Shown here: piece after piece, positions 34,305 through 42,383 of the stretch
Layout of the letters: each line of letters begins with the position of its first letter
Numbering within the stretch: the first letter of the stretch is position 1
Assembly: GCA_019747895.1 (NCBI GenBank)
Contig: JAIEQF010000025.1
Coordinates: forward strand, 1-44,267
From: Chthoniobacterales bacterium
Lineage (GTDB): Bacteria; Verrucomicrobiota; Verrucomicrobiia; Chthoniobacterales; UBA6821
Direction of reading: 5' to 3'
DNA: 44,267 nucleotides
Notes under the pieces: model-generated
Databases searched by the model: none
The model's input: the letters and a program-made list of their open reading frames with translations, nothing else
What the model was told of the DNA's origin: nothing
Position numbers and translations under genes: made by a program

Positions 34305-35092
34305 ACGCCATCGAAGTCGAAAATTTAACCTGTGCTTATGGAGATAAGACCATTTTAAAAGATGTCTCTTTTTCGGTGAAGGAGAGAGAGATTCTCTTTA
34401 TCATTGGTGGGAGTGGTTGTGGTAAGAGCACACTCTTGCGTTGCATGATTGGATTACTCGCTCCAAAAAGTGGAGAGATTCGTTATTTTGAGAAAAGTTT
34501 TTTGAATGCTTCTGAGGAAGAGCAGCGCCATATTTTGAAATCGTTTGGCGTCCTTTACCAAAGTAATGCGCTTTGGAGTTCGATGACGATTGCTGAAAAT
34601 ATTGCTTTGCCTTTAGAACAATACACAACTCACACCAAAACAGAGATTGCAGAAAAGGTTGCTTTGAAATTAGAACAAGTGGGACTGCCAGGAGTGCAAG
34701 AGCTTTATCCGCGAGAGTTGAGTGGCGGGATGAAAAAGAGAGCGGCTCTAGCGCGAGCGCTGGCACTCGATCCTAAAATTGTTTTCTTTGATGAACCGAC
34801 AAGCGGCCTGGATCCCGTTACAGCGCGAGGAATGGATGATCTGATTTTAGAGGTGAGTAAAACATTTGGAACAACGATGGTCATCGTTTCGCATGAGCTT
34901 GCTAGTATTTTCAGCCTTGCTCATCGCGTGATCTTGCTTGATGGAGAAGTTCAAGGCATCATTGCTGAAGGGAGCCCCGAAAAATTAGCTGCAGAAAGGA
35001 ATGATAAACGTGTTGCTAATTTTTTTACCAACAGGAAATCAAACATAAATCCCGCTAGCTTTTGGGGTCAGTGTTCAAATTTCAAATTTTAA
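34301..35092 (+). CDS. mlaF: Lipid-asymmetry ABC transporter ATPase (MlaF family)
   Basis: 263 aa from ATG 34301, which overlaps the mlaE stop. Walker A GGSGCGKST at 36-44, signature LSGGMKKRAALARAL, Walker B KIVFFDEPTSGLDP. MlaF energises lipid transport by the MlaE-MlaD complex. A longer upstream frame is mlaE in another register. The C-terminus is odd: the last ten residues (FWGQCSNFKF, roughly) and the stop codon are encoded by the left arm of palindrome F2, so the native tail has been replaced. Confidence 0.93.
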   Translation: MNAIEVENLTCAYGDKTILKDVSFSVKEREILFIIGGSGCGKSTLLRCMIGLLAPKSGEIRYFEKSFLNASEEEQRHILKSFGVLYQSNALWSSMTIAENIALPLEQYTTHTKTEIAEKVALKLEQVGLPGVQELYPRELSGGMKKRAALARALALDPKIVFFDEPTSGLDPVTARGMDDLILEVSKTFGTTMVIVSHELASIFSLAHRVILLDGEVQGIIAEGSPEKLAAERNDKRVANFFTNRKSNINPASFWGQCSNFKF

Positions 35093-35148
35093 ATGTGACT
35101 CTAACTTTGAAAAAATTAAAAATTTGAAATTTGAACACTGACCCCAAA
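35060..35148. repeat. Palindromic repeat F2
   Basis: Arms 35060-35090 and 35118-35148 begin TTTTGGGGTCAGTGTTC and are near-perfect reverse complements. Nearly identical to F3; the two bracket mlaD. It ends 7 bases before the mlaD ATG. Confidence 0.92.
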
Positions 35149-35155
35149 ATTGTTT

Positions 35156-35824
35156 ATGAAATCAAAATTAAACCCAGTCAGCATCGGTAGTTTTGTGATC
35201 GGTGCCCTGATTCTCTTGGTGGTAGGGCTTCTTTCTTTCAAGTCGCTTTATTTTTTGAATAAGCCACTCCGTTTTGTTTGCTACTTTGATGAATCGGTTC
35301 AAGGACTCGATGTCGGGAGTCGCGTGAAGTTACGAGGGGTTCCGGTAGGCAGTGTTGTATCGATTAAAGTTCAGTATGATTGGAAAGCAAATAAGTCGGA
35401 AGTTATGGTGGTAGGGGAAATAGAAAAAAATGCCATCGTGGATCGCTCCGGACATTCCATTCAAGTAAAAGATGACTTCATGCTGCAGCCATTAGTGGAT
35501 CAAGGGTTGAGGGCTAAGGTCGATTTGATCGGTATTACCGGAATGCAGTTTGTGCAACTCGATTTTTTTGATCCTAAAAAAAACAAGCCAGAAATTCCGG
35601 ATGGGCATTCGCCATATCCTGTGATTCCGACGATGCGGTCAGGAATTTCACAGCTTAAAGAAAACTTACTTGAAGTTGCCGATCATTTGAAAGAAGTCGA
35701 TTTCAAAAAAATGACGACGCAGGTTACCACGGCTGCCGCAGCGATCGAGCGCTTGGCTAATTTTATCGACAAGAATCCCTCGGCGTTGATTTTTGGAAGA
35801 AGGTCTAGGAAAGAGAAGAAGTGA
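35156..35824 (+). CDS. mlaD: MlaD-family substrate-binding protein (MCE domain)
   Basis: 222 aa from ATG 35156 (a TTG two codons earlier lies partly in repeat F2). One N-terminal membrane anchor (SIGSFVIGALILLVVGLLSF) and an MCE domain: FDESVQGLDVGSRVKLRGVPVGSV, VDQGLRAKVDLIGITGMQFVQLDF. MlaD hexamers sit on MlaE and pass lipids across the periplasm. It lies directly after mlaF but is bracketed by two F repeats, and no Shine-Dalgarno sequence precedes it. Confidence 0.9.
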   Translation: MKSKLNPVSIGSFVIGALILLVVGLLSFKSLYFLNKPLRFVCYFDESVQGLDVGSRVKLRGVPVGSVVSIKVQYDWKANKSEVMVVGEIEKNAIVDRSGHSIQVKDDFMLQPLVDQGLRAKVDLIGITGMQFVQLDFFDPKKNKPEIPDGHSPYPVIPTMRSGISQLKENLLEVADHLKEVDFKKMTTQVTTAAAAIERLANFIDKNPSALIFGRRSRKEKK

Positions 35825-35855
35825 AGCAGGCTGTAGGCTATAGACTGGAAACAGC

Positions 35856-35938
35856 TTTTGGGGTCAGTGTTCAAATTTCAAATTTTAAATGTGACTCTAA
35901 CTTTCAAAAAATTTGAAATTTGAACACTGACCCCAAAA
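35856..35938. repeat. Palindromic repeat F3
   Basis: Arms 35856-35886 and 35908-35938. Same sequence as F2 apart from a few bases in the loop. It lies between mlaD and ftsK. Confidence 0.92.
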
Positions 35939-35991
35939 TTGTTGTTCGTGCGTGATTGCAAAAAAGCATTTTTTGCTGCATCATAACCCGA

Positions 35992-38469
35992 ATGTCTCAA
36001 TCTCGTCGTCGTCATAGCTGGAATGAAGTGATCGGAGTTCTTCTCGTTGGAGGAGGGGTTCTTCTCTTGCTCGCGTTGCTCTCTTTTGAGCCACGGGATG
36101 TTCCGCCGTGGCTATTTTACGCAAAATATTCTTCCGCTTCTCCAATCCCTCTCAATTTTGTAGGACGTGTTGGCGCTATCATTGCGGGACTTCTCTTTTT
36201 TCTTCTTGGAGGTGCCTCTTTTTTTGGAGCAGCTGCTTTACTTGGACTCGGCATTGCTAAATTCTTAGGTGAGGAGGGGCATTTTGGAATTCGTTTTGGA
36301 TGGTCTTTTGTTTTTGTTTTGAGTTGGTCTTTTTTTCTCGACCTGATGGATCAGTTGCAATTGGTTTCCACCGTTTGGAAAAAAACCTTGGCTCTTCCTA
36401 GTGCAGGAGGCTGGTTTGGTCATGCTTTTGGAGTCGCTTTGGGGAAAAATTCCATGGGCACGGTTGGATCGATTTTTCTTTTTCTCATGGTGATGCTCAC
36501 CAGCCTCATCTTGGCAACCGGCTTTCATCCTATTCATACGAGTCGCCGCATTTTTGTCGCTCTTGGAAAAGCTCTTCTTTGGCTCTTCCATTGGGTGAAG
36601 AGAAGGGTTGTTAAGGGCACTGCTTCTGAAGAGCCAGAAGATCTAGCAATACCTCAGTCAAAGCCAACCCGGCGACGCTCTAAAAGTAAAGAGATGGAGT
36701 CGATTCCCTTCGAGGAAGAAGTTATTTCTGAAAATACTTTTGAAGAGCCCACAGAATTTCCTCTTCCTAAAATCATCGATGCCAGCGTTCCTGCGCCGCC
36801 TCGTAAACCAACTCTTGCTGAGGTGATGAAAGTCTCTTCGCCTAAAGCTCCTGCTAGCTCGAGTGCGGAAACAGCATTGACAAGTCTTGATTTAGAAAAC
36901 TACACCTTGCCCGACTTGGACCTTTTAGAAAAGCATGAGAGCGACGATCGGAAACCAGCTGATCCGGCCGTGCTCCAGGCTGTGCAGAAAGTTATCCTCG
37001 AAACGCTGGCTCAATTTGGAATTGAAGCGAGCCCTGGTGATATTACGAAAGGTCCCACCATCACTCGCTACGAGGTCTATCCAGCAAGCGGTGTTCGAGT
37101 TGACCGCATTTCCAATTTGGAACGCGATCTGGCGCGGGCCACGCGGGCTGAGCGGATCAATATCTTGGCTCCAATTCCCGGCAAAGATACCGTTGGAATT
37201 GAAATTGCTAACAGCGATAAAGTCAAAGTTGCCATTCGTGAACTTTTCGATAGCGATGCATGGCATTCTTCAAAAGCAAAACTGCCACTCGCATTAGGAA
37301 AAGATGTTTATGGAAATCCGATCATTGCTGATTTGGCCCAGATGCCTCATTTGCTCGTTGCTGGAGCCACCGGTAGCGGAAAGAGTGTTTGTATTAACTC
37401 GATCATTACGAGTCTAATTTTTAAACATACCCCTGAAAATTTACGTTTTATCATGATCGATCCGAAAGTGGTCGAGATGCAAATTTATAATAAACTTCCA
37501 CACTTGGTGACCCCTGTGGTCACTGATCCTAAAAAAGTCCTGCTCGCTTTACGATGGGTCATTGAGGAAATGGAATTGAGGTATAAGATTTTTGCAAAGA
37601 CGGGAGTTCGCAATATCACTGGCTTCAATGCACGTCCTGAAGCTACAGCCGTTCCAAAAGAAGAGCCGACATTGGAAGAAGTTCAGGAGTTAGCAGATGC
37701 TTTGGCCGCAAAAGAAGAGGCTGACAATGACTCATTGGAAAACGAGGAAGAAGAGCCAGTCGTGCGAATGGTTCCTCATCGTCGGACAGAAGAGCCTGAA
37801 ATTATTATTCCTAGGCACATGCCATTTATTGTCGTGATTGTTGATGAGTTGGCTGACTTGATGCAAACAGCACCTGCCGATGTGGAGTCAGCGATTGCTC
37901 GGATTACCCAGATGGCTCGTGCAGCTGGGATTCACATGATCGTTGCAACGCAAACACCTCGTGCTGACGTTGTCACTGGAATTATCAAGGCTAACATCCC
38001 AACGCGCATTGCGTTCCAAGTGGCTTCGAAGATTGATAGCCGAGTGATCCTCGATGCAAATGGTGCGGACAAGCTCTTGGGACAAGGTGATATGCTTTAT
38101 CTTCCTCCAGGAAGTGCGAAGGTGACGCGCGCTCAAGGTGTGCTCGTCACGGATGAGGAGATTGGAAAAGTTGTCGACTTTTTGGCCACTCAAAGCAAAC
38201 CTGTTTTTGAACCGAGCATTGCCGAAAAATTATCGAGCACCACTTTCCCCGAAGAAGAGATTACGGATGGTGAAGAAGAGCTGGTTACAAAATGCCTCGA
38301 AATTATTCGTCAGGAAAAACGAGCCTCGACCTCAATGCTGCAGCGACGTTTGCGCCTCGGTTATACTCGGGCAGCCCGTGTTGTCGATATTCTTGAACAA
38401 CGCGGTATTCTTGGACCTAAAGATGGGGCAAGAGATCGTGAGATTCTTATCGACCTTGAAAGCTTGTAG
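35992..38469 (+). CDS. ftsK: DNA translocase FtsK/SpoIIIE
   Basis: 825 aa from ATG 35992. The N-terminal 200 residues have four membrane segments, then an acidic/Pro linker (about 220-310), and the alpha-beta motor: Walker A GATGSGKSV (near nt 37365) and Walker B region PFIVVIVDELADLM. The C-terminal gamma winged-helix (KCLEIIRQEKRASTSMLQRR…GYTRAARVVDILEQRG) reads KOPS-type polar sequences. FtsK pumps chromosomes at the septum for dimer resolution. An insert of about 45 Glu-rich residues (EEPTLEEVQELADALAAKEE) lies between the Walker motifs. A short hairpin (GCAAAAAA…TTTTTTGC at 35958-35977) lies just upstream. Confidence 0.95.
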   Translation: MSQSRRRHSWNEVIGVLLVGGGVLLLLALLSFEPRDVPPWLFYAKYSSASPIPLNFVGRVGAIIAGLLFFLLGGASFFGAAALLGLGIAKFLGEEGHFGIRFGWSFVFVLSWSFFLDLMDQLQLVSTVWKKTLALPSAGGWFGHAFGVALGKNSMGTVGSIFLFLMVMLTSLILATGFHPIHTSRRIFVALGKALLWLFHWVKRRVVKGTASEEPEDLAIPQSKPTRRRSKSKEMESIPFEEEVISENTFEEPTEFPLPKIIDASVPAPPRKPTLAEVMKVSSPKAPASSSAETALTSLDLENYTLPDLDLLEKHESDDRKPADPAVLQAVQKVILETLAQFGIEASPGDITKGPTITRYEVYPASGVRVDRISNLERDLARATRAERINILAPIPGKDTVGIEIANSDKVKVAIRELFDSDAWHSSKAKLPLALGKDVYGNPIIADLAQMPHLLVAGATGSGKSVCINSIITSLIFKHTPENLRFIMIDPKVVEMQIYNKLPHLVTPVVTDPKKVLLALRWVIEEMELRYKIFAKTGVRNITGFNARPEATAVPKEEPTLEEVQELADALAAKEEADNDSLENEEEEPVVRMVPHRRTEEPEIIIPRHMPFIVVIVDELADLMQTAPADVESAIARITQMARAAGIHMIVATQTPRADVVTGIIKANIPTRIAFQVASKIDSRVILDANGADKLLGQGDMLYLPPGSAKVTRAQGVLVTDEEIGKVVDFLATQSKPVFEPSIAEKLSSTTFPEEEITDGEEELVTKCLEIIRQEKRASTSMLQRRLRLGYTRAARVVDILEQRGILGPKDGARDREILIDLESL

Positions 38470-38625
38470 GTGACTACCGACATCATTTCATTTCTTGAAA
38501 ATAAAATAACATCGGTAGTGTTGAAACGTTGAAATGTTGAACGGAATATAACTTAGCTCGTTAAGAGTTTTTTTCTATTTCATCCTAAACCCCTAAATCA
38601 GGCGCTGAACATCTGCTCATTACTA

Positions 38626-39147
38626 ATGAACTTAATTTTTATAAGACGTCTGAGTTATCTTTTACGTAAGAAGTTTTTTCCATCATCGGAGTCCATTGGT
38701 TCTTTAGGAAAAGAATTCAAACAGGCTCGTGAAAAAAAAGAGCTTTCTGTTGCTCAAGTTGCCAAAAAATTACGGCTTCCTGATTATGTGATTGTGCTGC
38801 TTGAAGAGGGGAAATGCCATGACATGATTTCCCCTTCGTTGTTAGACCCTGGTTACTTTAGGCTCGTAGCCGTCGCTTACGCACGACTTCTTGGCCTCGA
38901 CTTCAAGGCGATCTATCCTCTTCTCCCTCCCGTTGCTTCATTGAGGTCTGCCTCCTTCATTAAAAAATTGAGCCCGCTTCAATCAAAGCCCCGGAAACCT
39001 TATTTTATCAGGGAGCAGCAGCAACTGACCTATTCCTTGAACGATGCGATGCTTTTTTTGTGGAAGGTCCTTAAAATCACACTCGTTATTGTCATCGCTC
39101 TCTATCTATGGGGAGTGGCGAGACATTTCATGAGAGTGATTTTTTAG
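38626..39147 (+). CDS. RodZ-like helix-turn-helix protein with a C-terminal membrane anchor
   Basis: 173 aa. HTH domain at about 27-95 (SLGKEFKQAREKKELSVAQVAKKLRLPDYVIVLLEEG), the Xre-like domain found in RodZ; a linker; and a hydrophobic segment at about 148-165 (VLKITLVIVIALYLWGVA). The RodZ periplasmic domain is missing, so it is a short form. Being next to ftsK suggests a division or envelope role, but it is 156 bases away and may be separate. The gap holds an inverted repeat (CTACCGA/TCGGTAG) and a few GTTGAAAC-type units. Confidence 0.75.
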   Translation: MNLIFIRRLSYLLRKKFFPSSESIGSLGKEFKQAREKKELSVAQVAKKLRLPDYVIVLLEEGKCHDMISPSLLDPGYFRLVAVAYARLLGLDFKAIYPLLPPVASLRSASFIKKLSPLQSKPRKPYFIREQQQLTYSLNDAMLFLWKVLKITLVIVIALYLWGVARHFMRVIF

Positions 39148-39613
39148 GGTGTTTAAGGCTAGTAGTCGTTCAATTGACTGGTAAAGCGCTAGTTTCGTAT
39201 AACTGCTTTTGTAGAAAGTTGAAAGGTTGAGCCGCTGCTGAAGCAGCTGTTGAGCGCCACTTGCGCGGCTGTTGAGAAGACCCCATCCTGTTAACCTCTC
39301 AACTCCCCAACAAAACCTACGATATAAGATTGTGTTTTCTTTTGTACAATCTGGTCTTCTGAACGGATATAGTCAAATTACTTAGAAATTACGGGGAAGA
39401 ACGCAGGAATTTTTAGAAAAGGCCAGGCCGAAGACCAAGCGCTATCTAAACGATAACGTGACGGGATGAGAACGCAGTCTTTTCCTAAAAAGGACAAGTC
39501 AGTTGCTTGTAAGTTCTAAGTAATTTGACTATACTAAGGCTATGCAGCTTGAGGAGTTTTTTTCTCTGCTTTGAAAATGTGCCAATAGGACGGACCGAAC
39601 CCTTTGATTTGAC
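39148..39613. other. 466-base gene-free stretch
   Basis: No credible gene. It holds a loose GTTGA-rich inverted pair (about 39219-39233 and 39290-39306) around GC-rich hairpins (GCTGCTGAAGCAGC), and element E1 (39370-39531). The remainder has no recognised feature. Confidence 0.7.
39370..39531. mobile_element. E1: 162-bp MITE-like element with terminal inverted repeats
   Basis: Ends TAGTCAAATTACTTAG… and …CTAAGTAATTTGACTA are inverted copies (about 22 of 23 positions). It is flanked on both sides by TA, as expected for TA-targeting (IS630/Tc1-like) transposition. No coding capacity. Its right-end sequence recurs, inverted, at 44195 to the window edge (E2) with one mismatch in the first ~70 bases. 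Confidence 0.85.
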
Positions 39614-40393
39614 CTAATCTTCATCTGAATCATAATTAGCTTGGGTAGGTGGAGTTAATACCTTCTTTAAGATTTCAATGCGGGCAGCTTTTGATGTGGA
39701 CTTATCAAAGAGCTTCTTCACATCATTTTCTTTTAGGTTTAATAGCTGTTTCTTTATCTGTGTAATTTGATTCTTAGTAAAAAATGCTTTTAGATCATAG
39801 GAAGGAGGGGTAAGGACACCATAATGGGCAGTTAAAGGAGAAAGGTCACTATTAGTGAGCCTATCTAGTTTCATTCCTTCAGTAGTAAGATAACCATTAT
39901 GAGTTCCGTAGCCTTCTATAATTTTTGTATCCTTAGCCAATACATTTATTGCATCCGCAACCTTGTCGGCGGTTACATCTAGGGAGGCATTTTGTGTCTT
40001 TAAAAATTGCGCTAGTGCACCTTTGGTGAGAGGGCTTCCATAATCTTTCTTCGACTTCATCGTTGCTGCAAAGGCATCAGCTGTCTTGTCGCCATAAACA
40101 CTTCTTATGTCGGCTTCAACTTGAATAAAAACACTTTTGTTATTCTTTTTTATTTGAGGTTCTCTAAAGAGTGCTCTGCACATCAGACCAAAGATGCTTG
40201 AAGGCTTTTGACCACCTACTTCGTAGGTTTGAGCAATGTCGTTGGTGTGATTAATTTCTGTTGTATCACTATGAGTTCTCTCTAGGGCTTGTAAACGAGC
40301 TGCTGCTGGATTGCTTCCGGAGAGTTGCATATAAATTAGAATTATAAAGCTAAGATGACTTTTTCTAAAAAGTGAAAATATCAACAGTCTCAT
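39614..40393 (-). CDS. Hypothetical secreted protein, 259 aa
   Basis: Signal peptide-like N-terminus (RLLIFSLFRKSHLSFIILIYMQLSGSNPAAA). The mature part is Lys/Asp/Thr-rich, mostly helical, with no Cys pairs or recognised motif, and ends in an acidic tail (NYDSDED). I do not recognise it. It is alone on the minus strand, between element E1 and a repeat-rich gap. An exported or effector role is possible but rests only on the signal peptide and context. Confidence 0.6.
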   Translation of the reverse strand: MRLLIFSLFRKSHLSFIILIYMQLSGSNPAAARLQALERTHSDTTEINHTNDIAQTYEVGGQKPSSIFGLMCRALFREPQIKKNNKSVFIQVEADIRSVYGDKTADAFAATMKSKKDYGSPLTKGALAQFLKTQNASLDVTADKVADAINVLAKDTKIIEGYGTHNGYLTTEGMKLDRLTNSDLSPLTAHYGVLTPPSYDLKAFFTKNQITQIKKQLLNLKENDVKKLFDKSTSKAARIEILKKVLTPPTQANYDSDED

Positions 40394-40498
40394 TATCTGT
40401 CACTTTTTTTAGCGGCATCTCCGTCAGAATGGTGCTCATTATGATTTAAAACAGCAGTTCAATTTAAAACAAGAATGCTTTTTATTGCTACGAAGAAA

Positions 40499-40654
40499 GT
40501 TGAAGCGTTGAAATGTTGAAGGATTGAAAGTGGACTTTAAGTCTCGGTGAAAATCTTTAGTATAATTGACAATAAAAACAGTATTGACTCTATGACTCAC
40601 GACACCGTGTTAAAATGCGCCTCCTTTCAACATTTCAACGCTTCAACGTTTCAA
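40499..40654. repeat. Inverted pair of octamer arrays (GTTGAAGC/GTTGAAAT)
   Basis: Left array 40499-40530 has units GTTGAAGC, GTTGAAAT, GTTGAAGG, ATTGAAAG. Right array 40623-40654 is the inverse. A further short array occurs at 38519-38541. Confidence 0.8.
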
Positions 40655-40669
40655 CACTGCCAACGGTAT

Positions 40670-40706
40670 GTTGGCAGGTAGCGTGAATGGTGCTATACTT
40701 TCACGC
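40670..40706 (+). promoter_or_regulatory. Candidate sigma-70 promoter and operator upstream of rimO
   Basis: TTGGCA (40670-40675), 17-base spacer, TATACT (40693-40698). An 8-bp inverted repeat, AGCGTGAA (40679-40686) and TTCACGCT (40699-40706), encloses the -10 box, which would suit a repressor site. The -35 box overlaps the right arm of the TGCCAAC/GTTGGCA hairpin. If used, the rimO leader would be about 185 bases and include F4. Confidence 0.45.
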
Positions 40707-40763
40707 TGTTATCAGGCAGACTGTATGAGCTCAAAATTCGTGGTAATGCTAACAAATTGCGTT

Positions 40764-40830
40764 GAGCAATGGGATCAGTCCCTTAATTTTAATCATTAAA
40801 TGAAAAATTACGGGACTGACTCGCTTGCTC
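40764..40830. repeat. Palindromic repeat F4 (GATCAGTCCC / GGGACTGACTC)
   Basis: Arms 40764-40796 and 40799-40830 pair imperfectly with almost no loop. The outer motif (GGGATCAGTCCC) is a variant of the F family's GGGGTCAGTCC. Confidence 0.7.
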
Positions 40831-40891
40831 TGGATCCACTGTTCCCCTGAAAAATTGAGATAATACGACAAACTTCGCGACACTATTTTTT

Positions 40892-42298
40892 ATGAGTCTC
40901 TCTTCTAATTCTGAATCCATGTCCACTCTTCCCACCAAGCGCAAGATCGGCTTGGTCAGCCTTGGCTGCGCTAAAAATCTGGTCGATGCGGAGATTCTTC
41001 TCGGGAATGCCATGGTGCATGGTTATGAGCTGACTCAGGAAAATGATGAGGCTGATGTGGTCCTTGTTAACACTTGCGGTTTTATTGATCCAGCAAAGGA
41101 AGAAAGCATCAATGCTATTTTGGAAGCGCATCGTCGTCGCCTTCATGGTGCGAAGCCAGGTCAGAAGCTCGTAGTGGGAGGATGTCTCTCTCAACGCTAC
41201 TCGACGAACTTAGCGGAACAACTTCCCGAGGTGGATGCGTTTTTGGGGCTCGATGAGATCTCGCGCGCAGGAGAAATTTTTAATCGTCTCTTCGATGAGG
41301 AGGCAGGTGAGGGACCGCAAGTGACCGTCTCGCGTCGCGCCGCCTATATTCCTGATTTTGATACGCCTCGGGTGCGCCTGACTGCGAGTCATACGACTTA
41401 TGTCAAAATCGCCGAGGGGTGTAATCATCCTTGCTCATTCTGTGTCATTCCACGGATGCGGGGACGGCATCGGAGTCGGACGATTGAATCGGTGGTGAAG
41501 GAAGTCGAAGCGCTCGTGGCTTCCGGCGTGAAAGAAATTAATTTGGTGAGTCAAGATACGACTTATTTTGGAATGGATCTTTGGGAAGAAAAAGCAGGGC
41601 CGCGTCAACCCGTCGACGAGACACGTGGTGTCAGCTTGGTGGGGCTGCTGGATGCTCTTGGAAAAATTGAAGGTGATTTTTGGATTCGTTTGCTCTACAC
41701 GCACCCAGCGCATTGGAGTGACTCTTTGATTGAAGCGATTGCTCGCAATCCGAAAGTAGCTCGTTACATCGACATGCCGTTGCAGCACATTCACGAAGAG
41801 ATGCTGAGCGCGATGAAGCGTGAGACAGGACGGCAACACATCGTCGATCTCATCGACCGTCTTCGTGCAGGCATTCCTGACCTCACGATTCGAACAACGT
41901 TCATCGTTGGCTTCCCAGGAGAGACCGAAGAGCATTTTGAATCGCTGCTCGATTTTATTCGAGAGACGCGTTTTGAACGTCTCGGTGTTTTTGCTTACTC
42001 TCGAGAAGAAGAATCCCGCGCGGCCAAGATGCCCGATCAAATTCATGGTAACACCAAGCAACGCCGTCTGCGCGAAGCGATGCTCTTACAACAAAAAATT
42101 GCTCGTGAATGGGCAGAGGCTCAAATTGGAAAAACCATCAAAGTTCTCGCTGACACGAATCTCCTAGGCCGTACGGAAGGAGATGCACCTGACGTCGATT
42201 GCCGTGTTCATTTTACGAAGCCTGTGACAGCTGGTAGTTTTGTTTCCTGCACCGTTACTGGAACTCAGGATTATGATTTGATTGCAACGCCGGTCTAG
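40892..42298 (+). CDS. rimO: Ribosomal protein S12 methylthiotransferase RimO
   Basis: 468 aa from ATG 40892 (a second Met ten codons later would also fit). UPF0004 domain with LVSLGCAKNLVDAEILLG and NTCGFIDPAKEES; radical SAM CNHPCSFC (nt about 41419-41442) followed by IPRMRGRHRSR; and a C-terminal TRAM domain. It attaches methylthio to an Asp of S12 using two 4Fe-4S clusters. The CAKNLVDAE and VASGVKEINLVSQDT motifs separate it from MiaB. Alone on the plus strand; no SD sequence before the start. Confidence 0.95.
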   Translation: MSLSSNSESMSTLPTKRKIGLVSLGCAKNLVDAEILLGNAMVHGYELTQENDEADVVLVNTCGFIDPAKEESINAILEAHRRRLHGAKPGQKLVVGGCLSQRYSTNLAEQLPEVDAFLGLDEISRAGEIFNRLFDEEAGEGPQVTVSRRAAYIPDFDTPRVRLTASHTTYVKIAEGCNHPCSFCVIPRMRGRHRSRTIESVVKEVEALVASGVKEINLVSQDTTYFGMDLWEEKAGPRQPVDETRGVSLVGLLDALGKIEGDFWIRLLYTHPAHWSDSLIEAIARNPKVARYIDMPLQHIHEEMLSAMKRETGRQHIVDLIDRLRAGIPDLTIRTTFIVGFPGETEEHFESLLDFIRETRFERLGVFAYSREEESRAAKMPDQIHGNTKQRRLREAMLLQQKIAREWAEAQIGKTIKVLADTNLLGRTEGDAPDVDCRVHFTKPVTAGSFVSCTVTGTQDYDLIATPV

Positions 42299-42347
42299 GG
42301 TTTGTCCAAATGTGGGTCAGTTTTAAGAATAAAAATTTATTTTCTTG

Positions 42348-42376
42348 TTGACAATAGGCACACATTGTGCTCGTAT
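42348..42376 (+). promoter_or_regulatory. Promoter with operator for the toxin-antitoxin pair
   Basis: TTGACA (42348-42353), 17-base spacer, TCGTAT (42371-42376). The spacer contains the inverted repeat GCACA-CAT-TGTGC (42358-42370), well placed for autorepression by the RHH antitoxin. The expected +1 is 42383, one base before the toxin ATG, so the mRNA would be nearly leaderless. Confidence 0.55.
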
Positions 42377-42383
42377 CTGCTAG

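Larger units (their letters stand above)
40394..40891. other. 498-base gene-free stretch with repeats and a promoter
   Basis: It holds an inverted pair of GTTGAA-type octamer arrays (40499-40530 and 40623-40654, 92 bases apart), a hairpin at 40657-40675 (TGCCAAC/GTTGGCA), a candidate promoter and operator (40670-40706), and palindrome F4 (40764-40830). No gene is evident. Confidence 0.75.

Noticed and set aside
35958-35980. Rho-independent terminator before ftsK
   Set aside because: GCAAAAAA/TTTTTTGC is an A/T stem with few GC pairs and no following T-run, so termination is not supported.
40561-40566. TATAAT as a promoter -10
   Set aside because: No -35 match at a suitable distance; it lies in the spacer of the octamer inverted pair.
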